Shown here: piece after piece, positions 9,832-18,563 of the stretch
Position numbering within the stretch: position 1 is the first letter of the stretch
How the letters are laid out: every line of letters starts with the position of its first letter
DNA from: Methanobacteriota archaeon
Lineage (GTDB): Archaea; Thermoplasmatota; Poseidoniia; Poseidoniales; Thalassarchaeaceae
Length of the DNA stretch: 59,509 bases
Assembly: GCA_018654845.1 (NCBI GenBank)
Contig: JABIKU010000030.1
Location: forward strand, 1 to 59,509
Direction of reading: 5' to 3'
Notes under the pieces: model-generated
The model's input: the letters and a program-made list of their open reading frames with translations, nothing else
The model's database searches: none
Told to the model about the DNA's origin: nothing
Translations under genes and position numbers: made by a program

Positions 9832-12813
9832 TTATTTTTCTTCAAAAAATGATTCTTCGACCATTATTATTGGACTTGACATCTCGCCGAACTCAGCCAC
9901 GGCTGCAGTTTCTGTTTCAATGAGCTCTTTCTCGTCCAATAGTTTTTGTTTCGCTGATTTTCGCTCTTTGCGCTTGCGAATTATTCTACTCATCATCATC
10001 GCAAGCCCTACGCTCAACAAAACTAGATAAGGTGCTAATTCAGTAAAAATAATTGTCCAACCATATTCAACATTGTAGGTGATAGTGTCAGCATTTTTCT
10101 TGCATATTGTCCATGTTGCTGCATCAGGGCAAATAGGTGATAAATAAGTCAAAACTTGACGACCATCCTCCTCGCTTAAACTTGCAAATCCAGTCTTGCT
10201 TTCAAAAGAAATGAATCGAATATCCTCTGGCATATGAATAATTATTAAGGCTGATGAGCGAATTGTTCCAAGTTGAGTATGCTCCATAATCGGCATTATT
10301 TTTTGTTTCATTTTTGCATTTTCAAAACCAATTCCAAAATCATTGGTTATCGGCTCACCAAAAGGCCAGCCGAATGTCTCTTCAAAAATTGAAAAAAGGC
10401 TTGCTGAGCCGATATTTAAATACATATTATCTTGTTCTGAGGTAATTGTTGCACGAGCATTATCAATCCTTGCTCCGACTTCAAATGCGATATAATCCGA
10501 TGGCTCGATCGATATTGGGAGTTCAAATTCTTCAACATCTGCAACGAATGGAGTCGAAACCATATCGACATCCATCGAATATTCTGCAAAGCCAAAATCC
10601 ATCGGAAAATTTGTTATTTTATTATCATCAAAAAGTGCTGCCGAACGCTGGCTAATCGTCTCGGCTAAACTAGCCATGCCCGCGTTCGAGATTTCTAAAT
10701 CAATGATTTCACCGGTGCCGATATCAAGGGGTACTGAGAGTTCGGAACCGGAGAGTAAACCCCCTTCTTTACGGTCGCCAAGTACAATCGCTCGGCGAAT
10801 CAAATCTGCGGGAAGGGGGGAAGTTGCCAATCCATCTTGGCTTAAATCAAAATTAATTCGATGGATTGCAAGAACGATTTCAGCAGAGAAATCGATTTCG
10901 ATAGCACCAGAAGTCTCCTTCAATCGAATATTCTCAATATCGATTTCTACACGAGATGTGATACAAGTCGCCTGAGTAGAAGAGCAGATTAAATCAGGCG
11001 AAGAATTCTCACACGGTATCGATTGAATACAAATTGGATGGCGCCAATCGAATTGACGAGTACCTTCAAATTGCAAATTTTCCGTTTGTGAGCCCGACAT
11101 AGGTGCAGAAAGAATCAATTTGTCAGGTTCACCATTCGTCGATTTTAACCAATCGGGTAACATTAGTGTCAGAGAAATATCGGTTGCTGGGAAATTTGCT
11201 GGAAGCATCTGTTGTAACCATTCTGGATTTGATGCGAATTCAATTTCGACAACGCTCATTATGGCTGCTAAATCTTCATCGGTTATAATCGAAAAATCGA
11301 GTGTCGAAATCGCACCCATATTCGAAGCCATCATATTTTCAATAATTTGTGAAATCCGCATCTGCGTGGGCTGAGAATTTGATTCAATGATTACAGGATA
11401 TTTTCCGGACATCGCATTATCTCCATCTAGACAATATTGAACTTCGAGCTGCTCATCGCATGTTTGGCTCGGCTGATGCCTGAAATCTAAGCCAGAGTTC
11501 AGATCGGCATCAGCAAATTGAGGTGAAATGAAACTCACCTCAGTTCCTAACATATTCGAAAATTCCTCAGAGAGATCGGTGAGAGGTAAGCCATCGAGCA
11601 AATTTGAAAGATCTTCATTGGTTTCAGTTTTGAACATTCGAATTCCATCAGAGGTAACCCAAGGCAGATTGAGCGAACCTCCGGCAAATTCGGTATTCCA
11701 CTCATCTAATACACTCTCATCGAGATAGTGAATAGCCAATTCTAATCCAATATTTGTGCTCATTGAATCTCTAGCATCGATGAACAAATCTAGGGTTAAA
11801 GCTGGTTCGACATTCATATTTATCGAAACAGTTTGAGTTTCGATTTCACGATGATTCAGGCGCAAAGTCAAATCTTCAGATCGAACCCCTACACCTAATT
11901 CAGCTTCGATCTGGTCAAGAAACAGCAGGCCATAGCCTTGCTGAACAGAATTGAAAACTCGAGTATATTTCTCCCCAGGAGGAATTACGTGTGTAGCGGT
12001 GGCATATTCAGGTGGGAATATTACCAGTTCGAGTGCGTGACCGGCTGCTGCACTAGCTGTGAAGGTAGATTCCATCGTCGCGCCCATTACGAGCAATCCT
12101 TGCATCATTCGGTCAAAATCTGTATTTGTCCCCTCTTGCATGCCAAGTTTGAGAGGATTGAGTACCAATTCGAAAACCGCTTCAAAACATAGAGGTGGAT
12201 TGAACGGATCATTATCCATTCCATTGACTTCATCTATTGAATCAGCATCGGAATTATAAATGCATTCGATATTGTTTTGAGAATGAAAATCAACTTCAGA
12301 AATTGTCGTAACAACGCTGCTTTCTGCATATTCAAAATTCTCTTCAATATATTCTTTCATCATATCCTCAATTCTATCAATCATTCTTTGTTCAACAGTT
12401 TGGCCATCCCGTTCAAAATCCAAATAATTTCGGATATAATCTGCGGGGATTCCATCGAGATTTGTACTATCCCCGCCCAAATCGATATCGGTCAGATCAA
12501 GATCAATCCTCGACAATTCATGAACAGCCAATTGGACACTTAAACTAACAGATTCTGCAGATTCAACCCTAACCCTCAACGCAGAAGTTACCCATTCATC
12601 GAGTGGAGAAGCATCGAGATTAGAATCGTAATCATCACATATACCAACAGTCGATTCCCAAGTTGAACAAATGTCGTTCATTACCTCGGGTTGGCCGGGT
12701 GAAGGAGCGGCTAGTATTGTTGGTGAAATGATAAGCAAGACAAGCAAGGCTGCCGCGCGCACCATGAATTGCAGGCGCACACCATCTACCATAAGTCTGA
12801 ATCCGGATTGCAT
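9832..12813 (-). CDS. large anchored extracellular protein of unknown function
   Basis: A 993-aa protein with no recognised family. The most credible signal peptide begins at the internal ATG at 12765 (M17: MVRAAALLVLLIISPTILA, then APSPG), so the true start may be there. That would also leave room for a promoter between this gene and the divergent gene at 12827. The ectodomain is rich in D/E/S/T with scattered cysteines (CSTWESTVGIC; the Cys-dense stretch CIQSIPCENSSPDLIC near residues 595-620). A single TM helix (LAPYLVLLSVGLAMMMS) precedes a basic then acidic tail of about 55 residues. Repeated 'LSVPLDI', 'FELPISIEP' and 'DIENIRL' strands suggest an all-beta fold. It could be an adhesin, receptor or enzyme; none is shown. 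Confidence 0.75.
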   Translation of the reverse strand: MQSGFRLMVDGVRLQFMVRAAALLVLLIISPTILAAPSPGQPEVMNDICSTWESTVGICDDYDSNLDASPLDEWVTSALRVRVESAESVSLSVQLAVHELSRIDLDLTDIDLGGDSTNLDGIPADYIRNYLDFERDGQTVEQRMIDRIEDMMKEYIEENFEYAESSVVTTISEVDFHSQNNIECIYNSDADSIDEVNGMDNDPFNPPLCFEAVFELVLNPLKLGMQEGTNTDFDRMMQGLLVMGATMESTFTASAAAGHALELVIFPPEYATATHVIPPGEKYTRVFNSVQQGYGLLFLDQIEAELGVGVRSEDLTLRLNHREIETQTVSINMNVEPALTLDLFIDARDSMSTNIGLELAIHYLDESVLDEWNTEFAGGSLNLPWVTSDGIRMFKTETNEDLSNLLDGLPLTDLSEEFSNMLGTEVSFISPQFADADLNSGLDFRHQPSQTCDEQLEVQYCLDGDNAMSGKYPVIIESNSQPTQMRISQIIENMMASNMGAISTLDFSIITDEDLAAIMSVVEIEFASNPEWLQQMLPANFPATDISLTLMLPDWLKSTNGEPDKLILSAPMSGSQTENLQFEGTRQFDWRHPICIQSIPCENSSPDLICSSTQATCITSRVEIDIENIRLKETSGAIEIDFSAEIVLAIHRINFDLSQDGLATSPLPADLIRRAIVLGDRKEGGLLSGSELSVPLDIGTGEIIDLEISNAGMASLAETISQRSAALFDDNKITNFPMDFGFAEYSMDVDMVSTPFVADVEEFELPISIEPSDYIAFEVGARIDNARATITSEQDNMYLNIGSASLFSIFEETFGWPFGEPITNDFGIGFENAKMKQKIMPIMEHTQLGTIRSSALIIIHMPEDIRFISFESKTGFASLSEEDGRQVLTYLSPICPDAATWTICKKNADTITYNVEYGWTIIFTELAPYLVLLSVGLAMMMSRIIRKRKERKSAKQKLLDEKELIETETAAVAEFGEMSSPIIMVEESFFEEK

Positions 12814-12826
12814 CGACGAAGAGTCA

Positions 12827-14074
12827 ATGCGCAGGGAAGACCCACACCTCCACCTGCGCGATGCAATGACAAAATTTTTGACTTCAAAAATTGTCGAAGA
12901 AGATTTGTTGAGGGAGCTTATCGATGACTTACCTCAACGTTGGGAAAAATTCTCAAACGTGGTACTGCTCCAAAATTCTGCTTTTAAAAAACCGCATTGG
13001 AAAGAATATATTTCAATCGAATTTTGGCAAGTCGTTTCATCAGCTCTTGGAGTAAATATCCTAGTAAGAATCGGTGAAATCATAGGTGAGAAACGAGAGA
13101 GTACCGTCGAAATGCTTGTCGGTGATGATGATTGGGTAATCCGTCGAGAAAATGGTATTGATTATGGTTATAATTTGACTAAATGCATGTTCTCAACAGG
13201 GAATGTCAACGAACGTAGAAGAATGGGTGAAGTTGGTAAAAGAGATGAAATTGTTGTCGACCTATTTGCTGGAATCGGCTACTATTCATTACCAATGTTA
13301 GTCGCAGGAGAGGTCGAAAAAATTCATTGTTGTGAATGGAACGAAAATGCGATAAAAGCACTCAATTGGAATTTGAAAAGAAATAAAGTCGAACATTTAT
13401 GTAAGATTCATGAAGGTGATAATCGAATCACAGTGGCTGGATTGAAAGGGGTTGCTAATCGTGTCATCCTCGGTCTTCTACCAAATGTTGAGCAAGCTTT
13501 CGACCTCGGACTAGCCTGCCTTGTTGATTCGGGTGGAATTTTGCATATCCACGGGATTGCTCCGGCGAAGAATTATGATGATTGGATCGCCGAAAAGCTT
13601 GGTGAATTGCGTGAGATTGAGCCAGCGAAAACATTTGTTGAACACTCGCGGGTTCGAGTAAAATCCTATGCACCACATTGGGATCATATCGTTCTGGACG
13701 TTTTAGTTTCATCGAGAAAACAAAGAGTTATGGCTTTCGAAGATTCTGTCGATATTAATGCTCTATTAGTGAGCGGAGGAGTGGATTTGACAAAATTTGA
13801 ATTTCATCAATACTGGAACACGATGGATGCTATCGATAAAATTCGAGAATTCTCACCAGATATTTTGCTTCTAGACCATTTTATCCCTCCGATTAAAGGG
13901 CTCGAAGTTCTGAATCTAGTCAACCAAAATGTCGAACAAGCAGAATTGAATCGACCAAGAAAAATTATTGGAATCAGTAGTTCCAATTCGGCCAATCAAG
14001 ATATGCTTTATGCAGGGGCAGACTCAGCCATCGTTAAATTCAAACTCACAGAACATGAGGTGTGGCGAGCATGA
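12827..14074 (+). CDS. taw2: TYW2/Trm5-family tRNA-modifying enzyme fused to a response-regulator receiver domain
   Basis: The 415-aa product has two parts. Residues 1 to about 295 are a class I SAM-binding fold of the Trm5/TYW2 family: DLFAGIGYY (145-153) is motif I, CCEWNENAI motif II, and ILGLLPN (214-220) matches the TYW2-type 'GLLP' loop rather than Trm5 'NLP'. TYW2/Taw2 transfers the aminocarboxypropyl group from SAM to 4-demethylwyosine at G37 of tRNA-Phe, so it should act after Taw1, encoded at 22.9 kb. Residues 299-410 look like a CheY-type receiver with all key positions: acidic pair E305/D306, phospho-acceptor D350 in LLLDHFIPP, S384-S386, and K404. The ATG at 12827 follows the end of an opposite-strand gene by 13 bp. 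The 3' end overlaps the next gene by ATGA. Trm5 (m1G37) activity remains an alternative. Confidence 0.75.
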   Translation: MRREDPHLHLRDAMTKFLTSKIVEEDLLRELIDDLPQRWEKFSNVVLLQNSAFKKPHWKEYISIEFWQVVSSALGVNILVRIGEIIGEKRESTVEMLVGDDDWVIRRENGIDYGYNLTKCMFSTGNVNERRRMGEVGKRDEIVVDLFAGIGYYSLPMLVAGEVEKIHCCEWNENAIKALNWNLKRNKVEHLCKIHEGDNRITVAGLKGVANRVILGLLPNVEQAFDLGLACLVDSGGILHIHGIAPAKNYDDWIAEKLGELREIEPAKTFVEHSRVRVKSYAPHWDHIVLDVLVSSRKQRVMAFEDSVDINALLVSGGVDLTKFEFHQYWNTMDAIDKIREFSPDILLLDHFIPPIKGLEVLNLVNQNVEQAELNRPRKIIGISSSNSANQDMLYAGADSAIVKFKLTEHEVWRA

Positions 14075-14577
14075 GTTTGATTATTCGCGATATGAATTCA
14101 GGCGACTGCGAGGCTTTAGTAAGAATATATAATTCAATTGTTGAAGAGCGCGTAGCCACATTCAATACCGGTGCAATCAACATTGATGCTGTTTCAAATT
14201 GGCCAAGCCTAGGCTCAATTATTGTTGCCGATTTTGCTGGAGAAACCGTTGGATTTGTCAGATCGTTTGCATATCGGGAGAGAGAATGCTACGAAGGAGT
14301 TACACAATTCTCGATTTACATTGCGATGCACGCTCGAGGCAAAGGCATCGGCGATCATCTGCTTTACCGCTTTATCGATGAAATGGAAGCGGCGGGAAAA
14401 TGGAAAGTTCTTTCTCGTGTCTTTCCCGAAAATACCGCATCGATAGGACTTCTTGAGAAACATGGATTTCGTCAGGTTGGACTTTACAAAAACCATGCCA
14501 AACTCGACGGGGAATGGCGTGATGTCGTCATCGTTGAGAAATTATTAGGCGAAGCTGACGATGTGGCCGGTGAGTGA
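14071..14577 (+). CDS. GNAT-family N-acetyltransferase (phosphinothricin acetyltransferase-like)
   Basis: A 168-aa acetyl-CoA-dependent acyltransferase. It starts with the typical IIRDMNSGDCEALVRIYN and shows the pyrophosphate-binding loop HARGKGIGDHLL followed by ENTASIGLLEKHGFRQVGLYKNHAKLDGEWRDVV. That C-terminal block is characteristic of the Pat/MNAT subgroup acting on amino-acid-like amines. The ATG at 14071 overlaps the preceding stop (ATGA) and has GAGGTG upstream; a GTG at 14062 is less likely. It is sandwiched between the TYW2-receiver gene and the JAMM gene in a tightly coupled trio. The substrate is unknown. Confidence 0.85.
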   Translation: MSLIIRDMNSGDCEALVRIYNSIVEERVATFNTGAINIDAVSNWPSLGSIIVADFAGETVGFVRSFAYRERECYEGVTQFSIYIAMHARGKGIGDHLLYRFIDEMEAAGKWKVLSRVFPENTASIGLLEKHGFRQVGLYKNHAKLDGEWRDVVIVEKLLGEADDVAGE

Positions 14578-15242
14578 AAGTGGTCGAAGAATGGTTGATT
14601 GATGCTGCACGAGAATACAATCTTAATTCACTAGCAAATCGAGACTCTTACGCAGCTGTTTTATTGATGCCAATCGAGACAATGGATACAATTCTTGACT
14701 GGACTTTTTCTTCACTACCAGATGAAATTCTCGTTGGAATGGATCCTAATTCTGCCAAATCAAATCCTGACGAAACAATCGAAGCATATTCTGGCTCAGG
14801 AATAAAAGATCATTTATTCGCCGGCCAAGGTTTTGTCCTAGGTCAACCACATTTTGTGAATAGAGGAAATTCCGAAGAGGTTCACCATGTGCCAGAAGAA
14901 TGGGTGGACGGACTTTTCGCGCAAGAAAGAGGAGTTCGTGGCGGCAGATTTACTCATTGGTTGCACACCCATCCAAATGCACCTGCAATTCCTAGTGAGG
15001 CTGATGCTGATGCCGCCCAATGGACCGAAGGAATCGATATGATTCTCGGAATTCATTTCTTCAATAAAAGGCATTCATCATGGCTGAGAAGTTTTGGAAT
15101 TAATGATAAAACTGAACCAAATCCAATTGGCCGAACTAAGACCGGACATACTATTTTGGGACTAGAAATGATTGGTTTCCACCGAACTGGATTTGGAGTT
15201 AATTTAGTTATCACCGATGAGAATGGCAATGCTATCGAATGA
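14574..15242 (+). CDS. JAMM/MPN-type metalloprotease-motif protein
   Basis: A 222-aa protein carrying an exact JAMM zinc signature H-x-H-x7-S-x2-D: H131, H133, S141, D144 in LHTHPNAPAIPSEADADA. JAMM enzymes are metal-dependent isopeptidases (Rpn11, CSN5) or, in prokaryotes, process ubiquitin-like and sulfur-carrier proteins. The upstream catalytic Glu of the fold is not certain; E35 in MPIETMDT is a candidate. No ubiquitin-like (SAMP/ThiS), E1 or E2 gene is adjacent. It starts at a GTG overlapping the acetyltransferase stop (GTGA), so it is coupled to it. The substrate is unknown. Confidence 0.7.
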   Translation: MKVVEEWLIDAAREYNLNSLANRDSYAAVLLMPIETMDTILDWTFSSLPDEILVGMDPNSAKSNPDETIEAYSGSGIKDHLFAGQGFVLGQPHFVNRGNSEEVHHVPEEWVDGLFAQERGVRGGRFTHWLHTHPNAPAIPSEADADAAQWTEGIDMILGIHFFNKRHSSWLRSFGINDKTEPNPIGRTKTGHTILGLEMIGFHRTGFGVNLVITDENGNAIE

Positions 15243-15249
15243 AAAAATT

Positions 15250-15789
15250 TCATTTTTCGATGAAAATGTGTTCACGGTAGTGCTGTAATTCTTCTATACT
15301 ACCGCGAATATCATCCAGCGCTCGATGGCCAGAATTTTTTGAATAATTAGGAGCTTTTGGAAACCAACGCTTGACGAGTTCTTTGATTGAAGTAACATCG
15401 ACACTTCTGTAATGGAAATATTCGTGTAATTCTGGCATATATCGTCTCAAAAAACGTCGATCCTGGCCGATTGTATTTCCACAGAGTGGGTGAATTCCTT
15501 CGATGCAATGCTCACGAAGGAATTCCAGTGTCTGTGCTTCTGCTTCGGCCATTGATATCTTCGAAGCGTTAACACGCTCAATCAAACCGTTTTCCGTGTG
15601 GTGAGAAACGTTCCATTCATCCATTTTTGCAAGATCCTCTTCACTTGCCGAAATCGCAAAACTAGGCCCCTCTGCAACAATTGTCAAATCCGCTTCTGTA
15701 ACAATAGTCGCAATTTCGATAATCGTATTTTCATCAGGAAATAGCCCGGTCATTTCGAGATCAATCCAGACCATCCTGTCCTCGACCAT
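15250..15789 (-). CDS. orn: oligoribonuclease (DEDDh 3'-5' exoribonuclease)
   Basis: Degrades 2-5-nt RNA remnants, including cyclic-dinucleotide breakdown products, to mononucleotides. The 179 aa are the usual length. Exo I WIDLEMTGL supplies D10 and E12, Exo II is NTIGQDRRFL, and Exo III HRALDDIRGSI supplies the His and Asp. The conserved 'MPELHEYFHYRSVDVTSIKEL' region is also present. A start at the internal ATG (M6) is possible. Orn is widespread in proteobacteria, actinobacteria and eukaryotes but uncommon in archaea, so lateral acquisition is plausible. It is convergent with the JAMM gene, with 7 bp between stops. Confidence 0.95.
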   Translation of the reverse strand: MVEDRMVWIDLEMTGLFPDENTIIEIATIVTEADLTIVAEGPSFAISASEEDLAKMDEWNVSHHTENGLIERVNASKISMAEAEAQTLEFLREHCIEGIHPLCGNTIGQDRRFLRRYMPELHEYFHYRSVDVTSIKELVKRWFPKAPNYSKNSGHRALDDIRGSIEELQHYREHIFIEK

Positions 15790-15870
15790 GATGTTGGCAC
15801 CGAATGTTCAGTCATAGCCGTTACCGCTCGATGCAGACAATCAAATGGCTCTCTTACCACGCGCATTGAC

Positions 15871-17133
15871 ATGAGTGGTGTAGGTTACATCGAGTTGCTG
15901 AGAAGGAACTCCTCGTTCCGCCGCCTGTTCATTGCGAACGAAATCTCATTCATTGGCGACTGGTTCACCGTAATCGCCCTATTCATTCTCGCCGGAGAGG
16001 CCACTGACAACTCGCCATTGGCGATTGCAGGTGTGATGGCTTCGAGGAGTTTTGCGCTGGCCCTAGTAACTCCGTTCACGGGGATGCTGGCGGACCGATA
16101 TTCACGCAAGGGGCTGATGCTGGGTGCTAACATCGCATCTCTGTTTGTTCTCGTTTTCGTACTTGCTTTAGATTTGCTTGGAAGTCTGACATCGGTGTAT
16201 GTACTGGCGGTGGCGATGGTGGCTGCTAGAGCAGTTTTCGACCCCGCTGAGTACGCCTATCTTCCCAATATCTGTGACGATCAAGAACTGTTGACTGCCA
16301 ATGCCTTGGCCTCTGGAGGGTGGTCGGTAGCACTGGGGCTGGGTTCCGCAATAGGCGGGCTGACCATCTCCATTTACGGCATCCAGACGGCGCTGTGGAT
16401 AGACACTGTGACCTTCGTTGCGGCCGCTATAGGAATCATGACACTGCCATCCGGTGGCCCAGACACCACAGAGAGAAAGAGTGCCACCCCCCGAGTGGTC
16501 GTTGGAGAGATTGCCGCTGGATGGAGATACATCCTATCCAGCCCACCGCTGCGCAGAGTGGTGTTCGCCAAAGGTCTGTGGGCCTCTGGAGGCGGGGCTC
16601 AGGTATTCCTACTGATTCTGATAGGGATGGAAGCCGGCTTCGGCGAGGTCGCTGCGGGCGTCGGTATACTGTTCATGGCTAGGGGATTCGGTAGCGGCTT
16701 CGGCCCCATCGCAGGAAGACCACTGATGGAGAACCCACGCCTCAGGCCGTATCTGCTGGGACTCGCAGTGGGGGTCTGTGGGCTGTTCTACATCGCCGTC
16801 TCGGCCGTAGAGTGGACTGAGATGGTTCTAATTCTGGTGTTCTTCTCGCATGCCGCGAGCGGTCTGAACTGGGTGTTGTCGACAACTTTCCTTCAGGAGA
16901 GATCTGCCGACGAATGGCGTGGTAGGGTGGCTGGAACAGATCACTTCGGAATCACCTTGACGATGGGAATCTCAGCAGTAGTCGGGGGGCTCATCATGGA
17001 GAACGATCTTCTCGAACTCAGAGAGTTGATTGCCCTGACCGGGATGGTTCAAATCGTCCTCGGATTGGCCTGGATAGTGCTAGCCTCGCCGCAAGAAAAA
17101 ACTCTGCTAGACCAGTCTCTGAAGTCCATCTAG
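15871..17133 (+). CDS. major facilitator superfamily transporter
   Basis: A 420-aa, roughly 12-TM permease of the MFS class related to bacterial EntS/macrolide-type exporters. The N-terminal RNSSFRRLFIANEISFIGDWFT and loop 2-3 motif GMLADRYSRKGLM are clear, and a duplicated half begins near residue 225. Transported compound unknown; drug, siderophore or metabolite efflux is the usual role. The gene is distinctly richer in G+C (many CTG, GCC, GGC and AGG codons) than either neighbour, notably the very AT-rich gene downstream, which points to recent acquisition from a higher-GC relative. The ATG at 15871 is divergent from orn, with 81 bp between. Confidence 0.9.
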   Translation: MSGVGYIELLRRNSSFRRLFIANEISFIGDWFTVIALFILAGEATDNSPLAIAGVMASRSFALALVTPFTGMLADRYSRKGLMLGANIASLFVLVFVLALDLLGSLTSVYVLAVAMVAARAVFDPAEYAYLPNICDDQELLTANALASGGWSVALGLGSAIGGLTISIYGIQTALWIDTVTFVAAAIGIMTLPSGGPDTTERKSATPRVVVGEIAAGWRYILSSPPLRRVVFAKGLWASGGGAQVFLLILIGMEAGFGEVAAGVGILFMARGFGSGFGPIAGRPLMENPRLRPYLLGLAVGVCGLFYIAVSAVEWTEMVLILVFFSHAASGLNWVLSTTFLQERSADEWRGRVAGTDHFGITLTMGISAVVGGLIMENDLLELRELIALTGMVQIVLGLAWIVLASPQEKTLLDQSLKSI

Positions 17134-17190
17134 GGCGATAAGTGGGGCTATTGAGAATAGTGTTTCTCTGACCAATGGGTGGATAAAATC

Positions 17191-18033
17191 TCAAACTCCC
17201 AATTGATTATATTCAACCAAAAACGCTAACCAAAGCGATGGGAATGATGCCCAAAATATATTCCATGCTACACGTTCTGTCGAAATTAATTCTTCAGGGA
17301 AAAAATTGTTCAACTTATTATTGAGTTGCTCGGTTGAAGAATCAATAAGTTGCTCTACTGATTCACGAACCATGTCGATTGGAGTCTGTAATATGCTTCG
17401 GATAAAGTTTGAAACTTCTTCACCAACCGTGCCTAATATTGGAAAAAAATTCTTATCTGGAATTTTATTTGAGGTCGATTTAATAATCGATTGAGTAAAC
17501 AGCATTTTTTTCCTTAAATTCACAGCAGCCTCAAGTAAGAAGATGCTATAATCAGAACCATCGATTGGCAAATTAAAATTTGGCATTTTGGCCACCTTAG
17601 CCATCAGCCCTTCAATTAAATCCAATAATTTGTGAAATGTCACATTCATGGCTAATGCGATTTGGATGTCTAATAATAACCATGCAGTCAACCCTAATGC
17701 ACCTATAGCTGACACATTAGAAGGAATGTCATCAAGGGTTAATTGATGAAGACCAAATTTATAGAGAATTGGTAATGAAATTATTATTGGTAAAAAAATC
17801 ATCAAAAGTTGTTGATTGATGAATTTCTCTAAGCGTGGGATTTTTAGTTGAAGGACTAATTTAATCGCTTTGCTTCGGTTTTTTGGCACTAATTTTTTGA
17901 ACCTATCATCCAATTTATTAATAAAAAATAACCGTACAATCAACGGTATAAAAATTAGAATAAATATCAGATCTCTAATTGAATTAGGAGGGATTTGAGG
18001 TAATAAGGCAAGGAGAATTTCGGTATTTGTCAT
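17191..18033 (-). CDS. uncharacterised AT-rich membrane protein
   Basis: A 280-aa protein not recognised as any family. Hydrophobic segments lie near residues 19-38, 80-95 (MIFLPIIISLPIL), 108-130 (AIGALGLTAWLLLDIQIAL) and at the C-terminus (FWASFPSLWLAFLV), so probably four TM helices with a central amphipathic region (about 135-250) rich in helix-forming residues. It follows the 151-aa membrane protein by 9 bp and is probably co-transcribed with it. Composition is notably AT-rich. Function is unknown; a membrane-complex subunit is a guess. Confidence 0.6.
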   Translation of the reverse strand: MTNTEILLALLPQIPPNSIRDLIFILIFIPLIVRLFFINKLDDRFKKLVPKNRSKAIKLVLQLKIPRLEKFINQQLLMIFLPIIISLPILYKFGLHQLTLDDIPSNVSAIGALGLTAWLLLDIQIALAMNVTFHKLLDLIEGLMAKVAKMPNFNLPIDGSDYSIFLLEAAVNLRKKMLFTQSIIKSTSNKIPDKNFFPILGTVGEEVSNFIRSILQTPIDMVRESVEQLIDSSTEQLNNKLNNFFPEELISTERVAWNIFWASFPSLWLAFLVEYNQLGV

Positions 18034-18042
18034 AATTCCATC

Positions 18043-18498
18043 TCAAAGGCGCTCCAAGGCCGCCGCATTAGCCATCGCGGTTCTGACCAATAATAATGCT
18101 ACGAATGCCGAAACGGCAAAAGATGCCCCAATTACATGATGAGTATTATAGAGAATCAAAAACACACCGCTCAATGAAAGATATGAAACCAACTGACAGA
18201 TTCCAGAAATCATATTCAAAACTTTGAATTCTGAATCCATAATTCTGTTAGGATGTTCTTGAACAAAAGTATGAATCATAAAATAAATTCCTTGAAAGGG
18301 TAGGGCAATTGCAATAATCGTCAAGCCAACAACCTTCAAGAAAGGGTTATCAGCACCTTCGAGAGATAATCCATGGAAAAGAAGATAACCAGTGTTCATA
18401 CCGATAATTGCTGCCATAATTGTCCATTGTTTATCGGTGAATTGAGCCTCCCCACTCGCATCAGCCGGCACCATAGCCAACTTTGCGCTTCGATACAC
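18043..18498 (-). CDS. uncharacterised four-TM membrane protein
   Basis: A 151-aa hydrophobic protein with about four TM helices (TIMAAIIGMNTGYLLFHGLS; VVGLTIIAIALPFQGIYFMI; MISGICQLVSYLSLSGVFLIL; VIGASFAVSAFVALLLV). No family was recognised. A GTG at 18498 opens the frame and ATG at 18474 (M9) is an equally good start. It forms a pair with the gene at 17191-18033, both transcribed away from the msrA end. Confidence 0.6.
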   Translation of the reverse strand: MYRSAKLAMVPADASGEAQFTDKQWTIMAAIIGMNTGYLLFHGLSLEGADNPFLKVVGLTIIAIALPFQGIYFMIHTFVQEHPNRIMDSEFKVLNMISGICQLVSYLSLSGVFLILYNTHHVIGASFAVSAFVALLLVRTAMANAAALERL

Positions 18499-18563
18499 GG
18501 TTGAAGATTACCCTCGCTTCGCTTGTAATCAATTGATTCTATTCGGTTGCATTCGTTCACCAA

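Noticed and set aside
12671-12826. N-terminal extension of the TYW2-receiver frame
   Set aside because: It would overlap the signal-peptide region of the opposite-strand gene and encodes no conserved segment; the ATG at 12827 is better placed.
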